Assembly (NCBI GenBank): GCA_038318895.1
Contig: JBBQCS010000044.1
Location: forward strand, 1 to 24,712
DNA: 24,712 bases
Source: UBA11222 sp030652895
Lineage (GTDB): Bacteria > Pseudomonadota > Alphaproteobacteria > UBA11222
Direction: 5' to 3'
The notes below the pieces were generated by a model. That model had not been told where the DNA came from and searched no databases. It was given only the letters and a program-made list of their open reading frames with translations. Positions 12,616-20,728 of the stretch are shown here, piece by piece; within the stretch, counting starts at the first letter, position 1, and every line of letters starts with the position of its first letter. The position numbers and the translations under genes were made by a program.

Positions 12616-15021
12616 ATGGAAATCCAAACGCAAAGCAGCGCAGATAATACCACGGCGCCCCGCAAATCCAGGATGACGGATTTCGTTGGGGGACTGCGCC
12701 ACTTTATCGAGCGCCATGCGGATACAATCGCCAGCGGCAAGGTAACCTTCGGTCTTGGATTGGCTGCCCTGTTGTCGGCTATCGGCACCTATCTGGCGAT
12801 TTCCGATTTTTCGCCCTTCGAGACCAGCCCCCGGCTTGTGCTGGGGTTGCTGCTGCTGGATCTGGTGCTGCTGCTGGCTCTGGCCACACTGGTGGCGTGG
12901 CGGCTTGTGGCGTTATGGATGGCGCGCCGCAGTGGCACCGCCGGGTCGCGCCTGCACGTACGCATGGTGACGCTGTTTGGTCTTGTCGCAATTACACCAA
13001 CCATCATCATGGCGCTTTACTCAACGCTGACCATCAATCTGGGTTTTCAGGCCTGGTTCGGCGAGCGTGTGTCGCAAGTCGTCACAGCGTCGGTGAGTGT
13101 TGCCGAAGCCTATGTCGAAGAACACAAGATGATGATCCGCGCAGAAATTCTGGCCATGGGGAACGATCTCAACCGGGCCTTGCCCCTGTATTATCAAGAC
13201 CGTAACGGCTTTTCTGATCTTGTTAATCAGCAGGCGCATTTACGTTCACTTGCTGACGCCTATGTGATCAGCAGCAGTGGCGACATATTGGCAAAATCGG
13301 GGATGAGCTTTTCAGGAATTTTCTCGCCCCCGTCCGCGAGTTCGATCGCCCGTGCGGCGGAAGGTGACGTGGTGATCCTGGCCAGCGAGCGTGACGCCCA
13401 GGTGCGCGCATTGTTGAAGCTTGACCGGTTTCTGGACGCATATTTGTATGTGAGCCGCTTTGTTGATCCAAGGGTGCTCAATACAGCGATGCAGGCGCGC
13501 CGGGCGGCCAGCGATTATGCGGCGCTTGAAGGGCAGCGCGGGGGCATTCAGATTGCCTTTGCATTGATCTATCTGGCGCTGGCGCTACTCGTCCTTCTTG
13601 CCGCTATTGCCATTGGCATCTGGCTTGCCAACCGGGTTGTGGAACCTATAGGCCGTCTGGCGGTGGCGTCCGAGCGCTTGCGCGATGGCGATCTGACGGC
13701 CCGTGTGGAAGATACGCAGGGTAATGATGAGATCGGTGCGCTGAGCCGTGCGTTCAACCGCATGGCGGGACAATTGGAAGGGCAACGCAGCGAACTGGTG
13801 GGCGCCAATTTGCAGTTGGACCGCCGGCGCCGTTTTACAGAAGCAGTATTGGGTGGCGTTACGTCGGGTGTGATTGGACTGGACGCCGACGGAAAGGTAA
13901 ATCTGACCAACGGCGCCGCGATGAATTTACTTGATAGCCGCGGGGAAGATCTTGCCGGACTAAGTCTTGAAGAGGTAGTGCCGGAAATGCAACCATTGCT
14001 TCTGGACGCGCGGACACGACAAGGGCGTGTTGTTGAAGGCGAAATTAGTCTTGGCAGCGGTGACGCCGCGCGCAACCTTCTGGTCCGGATAGCGACGGTT
14101 GGTGACGCCACTGAACGCGACGACGCCGCATTGATTTCGGGGGACGATGGACGCACGGGCTTTGTGGTGACGTTTGATGATATTTCCGCACTGGTCTCGG
14201 CACAACGCACTGCGGCGTGGGCCGATGTGGCGCGACGGATCGCTCATGAAATCAAAAACCCGCTTACCCCCATTCAGCTTTCGGCGGAACGGTTACGCCG
14301 CAAATATAGCCATGAAATTTCGTCCGACCCGGAGGTTTTTCAACGCTGCACAGAAACGATCATCCGCCAGGTGCGTGAGATTGGCCGCATGATTGATGAG
14401 TTTTCTTCTTTCGCCCGCATGCCTGCACCTGTGCTGCGTCAGGAAAATCTCGTTGAACTTGCGCGCCAGGCGGTGTTTCAGCAGCAATTGGCCGCGCCGC
14501 TAATCAATATTGACTTTACGCACCCTGAAACGCCGTTAAAAATATTTTGTGATCGTGCGCAAATCAGCCAGGCTTTGGTTAACATCATAAAGAATGCTGC
14601 CGAGGCCATTGAGACGAGAAAACTGATGGACGGCGTTGAAGGACACATCGAGGTTCGCATCACTGTCGACAATGAGGAGCGCATAATTCTGTCGGTTCTG
14701 GATAATGGCTGCGGACTACCGCGCGAAATTCGCCGGCGGCTGACCGAGCCTTATGTCACGACACGCGAAAAAGGCACCGGTCTGGGGCTTGCCATTGTGC
14801 GCAAGATTGCCGAGGATCATGGCGCCCGTATCAGCATACAGGATCTGGCTGAAAGCGCGATTGCTCAGCATCCGGGTTTCGGGGATTCCGGAGCTATTGT
14901 GCAACTTATTTTCCCGCCACAGATACGCAATGATCCGTCCGATGTGGCGAACGACCGCGAATCTGTTATGAGTGACGAAAGCAACACAGCCATCGGTTCA
15001 ATTTTTAAAACAGGTGCTTAA
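12616..15021 (+). CDS. ntrY: sensor histidine kinase NtrY
   Basis: An 801-residue membrane kinase. Three N-terminal helices (about 43-62, 74-102, 117-138), an extracytoplasmic segment (about 139-310) and a fourth helix (311-334) are followed by HAMP (about 335-390), PAS (about 405-520), HisKA with phospho-acceptor His544 in IAHEIKNPLTPIQLSAERLR, and an ATPase domain with the N-box at 656, DNGCGLP at 696 and GTGLGLAIV at 720. It phosphorylates NtrX and has been linked in alphaproteobacteria to nitrogen metabolism, redox sensing and envelope state. The ATG at 12616 follows AGATAGAGAG. The stop codon overlaps the ntrX start by one base. ntrB and ntrC, often found just upstream, are absent here. 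Confidence 0.95.
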   Translation: MEIQTQSSADNTTAPRKSRMTDFVGGLRHFIERHADTIASGKVTFGLGLAALLSAIGTYLAISDFSPFETSPRLVLGLLLLDLVLLLALATLVAWRLVALWMARRSGTAGSRLHVRMVTLFGLVAITPTIIMALYSTLTINLGFQAWFGERVSQVVTASVSVAEAYVEEHKMMIRAEILAMGNDLNRALPLYYQDRNGFSDLVNQQAHLRSLADAYVISSSGDILAKSGMSFSGIFSPPSASSIARAAEGDVVILASERDAQVRALLKLDRFLDAYLYVSRFVDPRVLNTAMQARRAASDYAALEGQRGGIQIAFALIYLALALLVLLAAIAIGIWLANRVVEPIGRLAVASERLRDGDLTARVEDTQGNDEIGALSRAFNRMAGQLEGQRSELVGANLQLDRRRRFTEAVLGGVTSGVIGLDADGKVNLTNGAAMNLLDSRGEDLAGLSLEEVVPEMQPLLLDARTRQGRVVEGEISLGSGDAARNLLVRIATVGDATERDDAALISGDDGRTGFVVTFDDISALVSAQRTAAWADVARRIAHEIKNPLTPIQLSAERLRRKYSHEISSDPEVFQRCTETIIRQVREIGRMIDEFSSFARMPAPVLRQENLVELARQAVFQQQLAAPLINIDFTHPETPLKIFCDRAQISQALVNIIKNAAEAIETRKLMDGVEGHIEVRITVDNEERIILSVLDNGCGLPREIRRRLTEPYVTTREKGTGLGLAIVRKIAEDHGARISIQDLAESAIAQHPGFGDSGAIVQLIFPPQIRNDPSDVANDRESVMSDESNTAIGSIFKTGA

Positions 15022-16439
15022 TGTCGCGTGACATTCTTGTCGTTGATGATGAGGCAGATATTTGCGAACTAATTTCCGGCATTCTTGAGGATGAGGGATA
15101 TCAGCCACGCACAGCCGTCTGCTCGGATACGGCCCTTGCCGCGATCGCTGGACGCCGTCCTTCGCTGGTGCTGCTGGATATCTGGCTTGAGGGATCAAAA
15201 CTCGATGGCCTGCAGCTAATGGAGCGCTTGCGTCGCGACGATCCCGAACTTCCGGTAATCGTTATTAGCGGCCACGGTAATGTCGAGATTGCGGTGTCGG
15301 CCATCAAGAATGGCGCCTATGATTTTATTGAAAAGCCGTTTCAGACAGACCGTTTGCTGGTGACAATAGATCGCGCGATTGAAGCATCCCGGCTGAAGCA
15401 GGAAAATCGCGAACTGCGTATTATGTCTGGCGGCGAGACCAGCTTTGTCGGAGAATCCGCCGCCGCCAATCAGTTACGTCAGATCATCGCCAAGGTGGCC
15501 GCCACCGGAAGCCGTGTGCTGATTTCCGGCCCGGCGGGGTCGGGCAAGGAAGTGGTTGCGCGGCTATTGCATCACCAGTCGGCGCGCGTAGGCGGACCAT
15601 TTGTTATCGTAAACGCCGCGAATATGGCGCCCGAGCGGATGGAGAAGGAATTATTCGGCGCAGAAGCCGAGAATGGCGGCCTGCCGGTGATCGGTTTATT
15701 CGAACGCGCCCACGGAGGCACGCTTTATCTTGATGAAGTTGGCGAAATGCCGATGGAGACCCAGGGCAAGATTTTGCGCATCCTGGTTGATCAGAAGTTT
15801 GAGCGTATAGGCGGGCGCAGTCAGGTTCAGGTTGACGTGCGCGTTGTATCGTCGTCGGGGGTTGATCTGCGGGAAAAAATTCTCGAAGGCGCATTTCGTG
15901 AAGATCTGTTCCACCGGCTTAATGTCGTGCCGGTACGCGTCCCGCCACTGACGGAGCGCCGAGAAGACATCCCGGTGCTGATTACGCATTTAATGCAGCG
16001 TCTTTCTGTCAGCTTGCGTACGCCCGCGCGCAGACTTTCAGATGACGCCGTAGCTACCATGCAGACCTATGACTGGCCCGGAAATGTGCGCCAATTGCGC
16101 AATGTCATTGAGCGGCTGCTGATTTTTGCACCCGACGATTCTGAACGGGCCATTTCCGGGGACATGTTGCCAGCAGAGCTTGGAGCTGCGACGCCGCTTT
16201 TGCTGCGCGCGGGCGGCGGCGGATCCAGTGAGATTGCAATGTCCCTGCCGCTGCGCGAAGCCCGCGAAATGTTTGAGCGCGATTATCTGATTGCGCAGAT
16301 AGACCGGTTTGGCGGTAATATCTCCCGGACTGCCGCATTTATCGGCATGGAACGGTCCGCTCTGCATCGCAAATTGAAGTCTCTCGGTGCATATCCCAAT
16401 GGCGGCGCCCAGGCGCAGATGGAAGGCGCCGATGCATAA
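15021..16439 (+). CDS. ntrX: response regulator NtrX
   Basis: A 472-residue regulator, partner of NtrY. The receiver domain (1-120) has Asp10/Asp11, phospho-acceptor Asp53, Ser83 and Lys105. The AAA+ domain has Walker A GPAGSGK (170-176) and Walker B LYLDE (235-239), with FREDLFHRL at 292-300. In place of the GAFTGA loop after ELFG the sequence is AEAENGGLPVIGLFERAHGG, so the sigma-54 contact motif of NtrC is missing. A Fis-type helix-turn-helix (about 432-456, NISRTAAFIGMERSALHRKL) binds DNA. It may therefore repress or activate without the usual sigma-54 mechanism. A TAATG junction couples its translation to ntrY. Confidence 0.95.
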   Translation: MSRDILVVDDEADICELISGILEDEGYQPRTAVCSDTALAAIAGRRPSLVLLDIWLEGSKLDGLQLMERLRRDDPELPVIVISGHGNVEIAVSAIKNGAYDFIEKPFQTDRLLVTIDRAIEASRLKQENRELRIMSGGETSFVGESAAANQLRQIIAKVAATGSRVLISGPAGSGKEVVARLLHHQSARVGGPFVIVNAANMAPERMEKELFGAEAENGGLPVIGLFERAHGGTLYLDEVGEMPMETQGKILRILVDQKFERIGGRSQVQVDVRVVSSSGVDLREKILEGAFREDLFHRLNVVPVRVPPLTERREDIPVLITHLMQRLSVSLRTPARRLSDDAVATMQTYDWPGNVRQLRNVIERLLIFAPDDSERAISGDMLPAELGAATPLLLRAGGGGSSEIAMSLPLREAREMFERDYLIAQIDRFGGNISRTAAFIGMERSALHRKLKSLGAYPNGGAQAQMEGADA

Positions 16440-16456
16440 CAAATAGGATCGCCAGG

Positions 16457-16510
16457 CCGCGGAATACGCGGTGTTGGGAAATTGACCGGGACACATGATT
16501 AACTTTATAT
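16457..16510 (+). promoter_or_regulatory. hairpin and candidate trkA promoter after ntrX
   Basis: CCGCG (16457-16461) pairs with CGCGG (16467-16471) around a 5-base loop, but no T-run follows, so termination would be weak. Behind it TTGACC (16482-16487) and TTATAT (16505-16510), 17 bases apart, form a reasonable sigma-70 promoter 18 bp before the trkA start. trkA can thus be expressed apart from ntrYX. Confidence 0.45.
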
Positions 16511-16528
16511 CTGAGGAATATTTCTATC

Positions 16529-17905
16529 GTGAAAGTGATTGTGTGCGGTGCCGGTCAGGTAGGATTCAATATCGCCAAACAACTCGCGACCGAGCATAAC
16601 GACGTTACCGTTATTGATCATAGCGCCGAGCTAATCCGCAAAATTGGTGATACGCTTGATGTGCAGGGCATGGTTGGGCACGCCTCGCACCCGGATGTAC
16701 TGGAGCGCGCGGGCGCTTCTGATGCGGATATGATTATCGCAGTTACACAGAATGACGAAGTTAACATGGTTGCCTGTCAGGTTGCCCATTCACTTTTTAA
16801 TCTGCCTATGAAAGTTGCGCGAATCCGCACACAAACTTATTTGCAGAAGCAGTGGCTGAATTTATTCAGCCGCGATCATCTTCCAATTGATGTCATTATC
16901 TCGCCGGAAGTGGAGGTGGGGCGTGCGGTTTTACGCCGTCTTGCCATGCCCGGAGCTTTTGAGGCGTCGCCATTCGCCGATGACCGGGTGATGCTGATTG
17001 GCACCTTACTTGAAGAAAACTGCCCCGTGGTGAATACACCGCTACGCCAATTGAACGATCTGTTCCCGGACCTTAATATTATTATTGCGGGTGTCGTGCG
17101 CGACGGGAAACTGTTCGTGCCGCGCGGTGACAGCCAGATGCGTGTTGGCGACCAGGCGTTTTTTATTACCGCGCAGGAAAATGTCCGGCGCGCGCTGGAT
17201 ATTTTTGGTCATGAGGAAAAACCCGCACGCCGCGTGATCATTCTTGGCGCCGGCAATATCGGCATGTTTGTCGCCAAGGAACTGGAGCAAAAACATTCTG
17301 CCGTACGCGTAAAAATTATTGAATATCATAAAGAACGCGCGGAAGCTGCCGCGGATCTGCTTTCGGGAACAGTTGTGCTGCATGGCGATGCGCTGGATCT
17401 CGAGATATTGCGCGAGGCGAATGTCGCGGAAACAGAAGCAATCGTGGCAGTGACCGACGATGATGAGGTTAATATTCTTTCTTCCGTTCTTGCCAAGCAG
17501 GGCGGCTGTCAACGCGCGATTGCCCTGATTAATAATCCCGGCTATGGCCCGCTGATGCGTTCGCTTGGGATTGATGTATTCGTTGACCCACGCGCCATGA
17601 CCGTATCAAAAATATTACAGCATGTCAGGCGCGGGCGCATACGCGGGCTTTACAGTCTATACAATGGCGCTGCTGAGGTGCTGGAGGCGGAGGCGCTGGA
17701 AACCGCGACGGTGATTGGCAAACCGTTGAACCAGGCGGAAATCCCGCGTGGCGTCATGATTGGGGCAATCGTGCGTGGCGACCAGGTGATCGTTCCGCGT
17801 GGCGATACAATTATTCTGACAGGGGACCGGGTGGTGATTCTGGCGCTTGCCGATATGGTAAAGAAGGTTGAACAAATGTTCAGGGTCAGTCTTGAATATT
17901 TCTGA
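16529..17905 (+). CDS. trkA: Trk potassium uptake system NAD-binding regulatory subunit TrkA
   Basis: A 458-residue cytosolic protein that gates the TrkH potassium channel in response to nucleotides. It contains two RCK halves. The first has the Rossmann motif GAGQVG (7-12) with Asp30 at the end of the second strand; the second has GAGNIG (240-245). Each is followed by a TrkA-C domain; the last one ends with VIVPRGDTIILTGDRVVILA. The start is GTG at 16529, which gives the family start MKVIVCGAGQVG and has GAGGA upstream. It is the usual gene after ntrX in alphaproteobacteria and is followed by trkH 63 bp later. Confidence 0.96.
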   Translation: MKVIVCGAGQVGFNIAKQLATEHNDVTVIDHSAELIRKIGDTLDVQGMVGHASHPDVLERAGASDADMIIAVTQNDEVNMVACQVAHSLFNLPMKVARIRTQTYLQKQWLNLFSRDHLPIDVIISPEVEVGRAVLRRLAMPGAFEASPFADDRVMLIGTLLEENCPVVNTPLRQLNDLFPDLNIIIAGVVRDGKLFVPRGDSQMRVGDQAFFITAQENVRRALDIFGHEEKPARRVIILGAGNIGMFVAKELEQKHSAVRVKIIEYHKERAEAAADLLSGTVVLHGDALDLEILREANVAETEAIVAVTDDDEVNILSSVLAKQGGCQRAIALINNPGYGPLMRSLGIDVFVDPRAMTVSKILQHVRRGRIRGLYSLYNGAAEVLEAEALETATVIGKPLNQAEIPRGVMIGAIVRGDQVIVPRGDTIILTGDRVVILALADMVKKVEQMFRVSLEYF

Positions 17906-17968
17906 GTAACTGAAATTGTTTCTTATGCCGCAAATGTCTAACGGCCAGTCATATACTGGAGATATTCT

Positions 17969-19423
17969 GTGAAAGCAGACGCAGTATTATGCGTTTTTGG
18001 CTGGTTATTGGGCGGACTGAGCCTGTCCATGCTCATTCCTGCGCTTGGTGCGCTGATCGCCGATGACATAGAGCATGCCCGGGTCTTCTTTAACTCAGCG
18101 GCGGTCAGCGGGTTCTTCGCAGGCGCCATGATTATCAGCCTGCGCGGCAAGGAAATCGATCTCAACAAACGCGGCAGTTTGCTATTAATCGTATTGATCT
18201 GGACTATCTTGCCGGTGTTCGCAGCGGTGCCGATATATTTTTCGGGAGTAATTTTCAGCCCGGGTAAAGCTCTGTTCGAAGCGGTTTCCGGATTTACCAC
18301 GAGTGGTGCGACGGTGCTGACACATCTGGACCGGCAGCCAGCAGCAATTTTATTGTGGCGTGCAATATTGCAGTGGCTGGGCGGGCTATACACTATCATT
18401 GCGGCGAGTGGCATTTTTGTTGTTCTCGGCATTGGCGGGTTACAGCTGCAATATGCCGGGATGCCGCATGGTGACGGGCAGACCTTGTTCGGGCGTTTGC
18501 AGCAGGTGGCGCGTGCATTGCTGGGTATTTATTCCGCTTTGACATTATTGTGTTTTCTGGGGCTGTGGGCTGCGGGAATGCCGATTTTCGATGCGTTTTG
18601 CCATGCGCTGAGCACAGTTTCGACCGGCGGGTTTAGCACCCGCGACGCATCCATCGGGGCGTTTAACTCCCCCCGGATAGAGGCTGTCGCGGCGATTTTC
18701 ATGATACTCGGCGCGATGAACATGGCGCTGCATTGGGCCGCCGCGAACGGGCGGTGGCGCGGATATCGTTTGGATCCAGAGGCGCGCTATCTTGGCGTTG
18801 CGATCCTTGTCACGGTGGCGAGTGTGTTTCTGGCGTTGTACGCCAGTGATTTTGATGGAGGCGTAAGAGCCGCGCATTGGGCGCTGTTCAATGGCGCTTC
18901 ATTTTTGACAACCACCGGCTATTGGACGGGGAACATTGCCGGTGCGCCTTTGGTTGTCGGGCTAATTCTGATTGCCGCAGTGCTTGTCGGTGGGGCAACA
19001 GGATCGACCAGTGGCGGGTTCAAGGAAATGCGCGTTGGTCTGGTGGTGAAGCAGGGATGGCTGGAACTTGCGCGCCTGATCAGCCCAAACGAGGTGCTGG
19101 GGTTGCGGTATGGCAAAGTACGGGTGAAAGAAGCGCAAATTGCCGCAGTATGGGCGGTGTTCATCGGATTTAGTTTTTTTCTGGCCATGGGAACAATTCT
19201 CATTAGTTTGACCGGCCCCAACTTTGAACAATCGTTCGCCATTGCGGCGGCGGCGATGAGCAATTCGGGGCCGGCGGCGGGTCTGTTCTTCGCCGATCCG
19301 ATAACACCCTATGCCTCGGTTTCAGAAGCCACGCGGGGGCTGGCGATGGTCGGGATGATTGTCGGCAGAATGGAGGTTTTGACGCTGCTGACTTTGCTTA
19401 GTCCGGCCTTCTGGCGCGGCTGA
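17969..19423 (+). CDS. trkH: Trk potassium uptake channel subunit TrkH
   Basis: A 484-residue inner-membrane K+ channel subunit. Four repeats of the membrane-pore-membrane unit are visible through their selectivity loops: FTTSGAT (109-115), STVSTGGFST (215-224), LTTTGYWTGN (313-322) and MSNSGPAAG (430-438). The glycine of each loop, which lines the filter, is present. Length is standard for TrkH. The GTG start at 17969 has GGAG eight bases upstream; no ATG gives a better N-terminus. Together with TrkA it forms a complete uptake system. dat follows within 20 bp. Confidence 0.95.
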   Translation: MKADAVLCVFGWLLGGLSLSMLIPALGALIADDIEHARVFFNSAAVSGFFAGAMIISLRGKEIDLNKRGSLLLIVLIWTILPVFAAVPIYFSGVIFSPGKALFEAVSGFTTSGATVLTHLDRQPAAILLWRAILQWLGGLYTIIAASGIFVVLGIGGLQLQYAGMPHGDGQTLFGRLQQVARALLGIYSALTLLCFLGLWAAGMPIFDAFCHALSTVSTGGFSTRDASIGAFNSPRIEAVAAIFMILGAMNMALHWAAANGRWRGYRLDPEARYLGVAILVTVASVFLALYASDFDGGVRAAHWALFNGASFLTTTGYWTGNIAGAPLVVGLILIAAVLVGGATGSTSGGFKEMRVGLVVKQGWLELARLISPNEVLGLRYGKVRVKEAQIAAVWAVFIGFSFFLAMGTILISLTGPNFEQSFAIAAAAMSNSGPAAGLFFADPITPYASVSEATRGLAMVGMIVGRMEVLTLLTLLSPAFWRG

Positions 19424-19442
19424 GAATAATAAGGACCAACAG

Positions 19443-20306
19443 ATGAGTCGTATCGCCTATGTCAACGGACGATATGCGCCACTGCACAAGGCGTTTGTGC
19501 ATGTGGAGGATCGTGGCTTCCAGTTTGCTGACGGGGTGTATGAAGTTTTTCCGGTTTATTGCGGGCACATTGTCAATTGCGATTGGCATATGCAACGGCT
19601 TGCGCAGTCCTTGCTGGGATTGCAGATCGAATGGCCGATATCACCGGATGTTCTTCGCGCTATTCTGATGGAGGTTCTGCGCCGCAACCGGATCAGGGAT
19701 GGCGGCATGATTTATTTGCAGATCACCCGGGGCGTCGCGCCGCGCAATCACGCGTTTCCAGGCGCTAATGTACACCCCTCTTTGGTGATAATCGCGCGCT
19801 CGGTGGATATGGCTGCCCGCCACCTTCAGGCCCAGACAGGCGTGCGGATAATAAGCGTTCCTGACACACGATGGGCGCGGCGCGATATCAAAAGCGTCGC
19901 GCTGCTGCCCAACATGCTGGCCAAGCAAGAGGCAGCCCACGCTGGCGCATCCGAGGCGTTGTTCGTTAATGACAGGGGCATTGTCACCGAATGCGCGTCT
20001 TCTACGTTCTGGATGGTCAGTCAGGATGGACGGTTACTCACCCACCCGCTGGGGCATGCAATTTTACCTGGGGTGACGCGCCGCGCGGTGATGGTTCTCG
20101 CACAGGAAATGGGGCTTGAGGTGGCTGAAGAGGAGTTCGACCTTCAGAAGGTTATTACGGCGCGTGAAGCGTTTTTGACCAGCGCCACCAATTTTGTTAT
20201 GCCGGCCATCCAAATTGACGCCAAAATCATCGCCAATGGCGTGCCCGGACCCATTTCTATTGCTCTCAGAAAGGCTTATATTGATAAATTGAAAAAATTT
20301 GACTGA
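19443..20306 (+). CDS. dat: D-amino-acid transaminase (PLP class IV)
   Basis: A 287-residue fold-type IV aminotransferase. AYVNGRYAPL and VEDRGFQFADGVYEV at 5-35 are diagnostic of D-alanine aminotransferases. The PLP lysine is Lys150 in RRDIKSVALLPN, and Glu183 in VTECASSTFW contacts the pyridine nitrogen. It interconverts D-alanine and other D-amino acids with 2-oxo acids, supplying D-glutamate or D-alanine for cell-wall metabolism. Substrate choice within class IV is a homology inference; branched-chain type activity is less likely from the motifs. AAGGA lies before the ATG. The place between trkH and hfq is the one commonly seen in alphaproteobacteria. Confidence 0.93.
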   Translation: MSRIAYVNGRYAPLHKAFVHVEDRGFQFADGVYEVFPVYCGHIVNCDWHMQRLAQSLLGLQIEWPISPDVLRAILMEVLRRNRIRDGGMIYLQITRGVAPRNHAFPGANVHPSLVIIARSVDMAARHLQAQTGVRIISVPDTRWARRDIKSVALLPNMLAKQEAAHAGASEALFVNDRGIVTECASSTFWMVSQDGRLLTHPLGHAILPGVTRRAVMVLAQEMGLEVAEEEFDLQKVITAREAFLTSATNFVMPAIQIDAKIIANGVPGPISIALRKAYIDKLKKFD

Positions 20307-20462
20307 TGACCTCTTCTTTTTCGCACCTGCGGTACAATATAGGTATATTATAAGCTTGATAGTGTTCAGGGGTTCCCGGATTTGTTTGTGTAGGGGGCTT
20401 TTCGCAAGAGCTTTGGATCGATAATGGCTCTAACAACCAAATCAATAATGGGGACATCGCAC
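20307..20462 (+). promoter_or_regulatory. hfq upstream region
   Basis: The gap between dat and hfq is A+T-rich. TACAAT at 20333-20338 is a good -10 hexamer, but no convincing -35 sits 16-18 bases before it; TATATTATAA (20344-20353) is a second candidate. GCTTTT (20397-20402) can pair with AAGAGC (20406-20411) to form a small hairpin in the leader. hfq is known in other bacteria to bind and limit its own mRNA leader. Confidence 0.3.
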
Positions 20463-20720
20463 ATGCCATCTGAAAAGTCCCAGAATTTGCAGGATGTGTT
20501 TTTGAACGCCGTCCGCAAAAACAAGACGCCCTTGACGATATTCCTGGTAAATGGGGTAAAGCTGCAGGGCATTGTTACCTGGTTCGACAATTTTTGCGTT
20601 CTGCTGCGCCGGGATTCGCAATCGCAGCTGGTGTACAAGCACGCTATTTCAACCATCATGCCTTCCGTGCCGGTCCAATTGTTTGACGGCGCTCAGGACC
20701 CGGAAGCCGTAAGCCGCTAG
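20463..20720 (+). CDS. hfq: RNA chaperone Hfq
   Basis: An 85-residue Sm-like protein that forms a hexameric ring and pairs small RNAs with mRNAs. The Sm1 motif is TIFLVNGVKLQGIVTWFDNF and the Sm2 motif is YKHAISTIMP, both complete; QDVFLNAVRKNKTPL is the helix that binds U-rich RNA on the proximal face. The start at 20463 gives the family N-terminus MPSEKSQNLQD and follows GGGGAC; ATG codons at 20424 and 20448 are in frame and would add 13 or 5 residues not seen in relatives. The hydrophilic tail after the Sm fold is short, as in other alphaproteobacteria. hflX follows eight bases later. Confidence 0.96.
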   Translation: MPSEKSQNLQDVFLNAVRKNKTPLTIFLVNGVKLQGIVTWFDNFCVLLRRDSQSQLVYKHAISTIMPSVPVQLFDGAQDPEAVSR

Positions 20721-20728
20721 AGAATTGA

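Noticed and set aside
16457..16471. Hairpin after ntrX as a Rho-independent terminator
   Set aside because: The five-pair stem is perfect but no T-run follows, so it was listed only as a hairpin.
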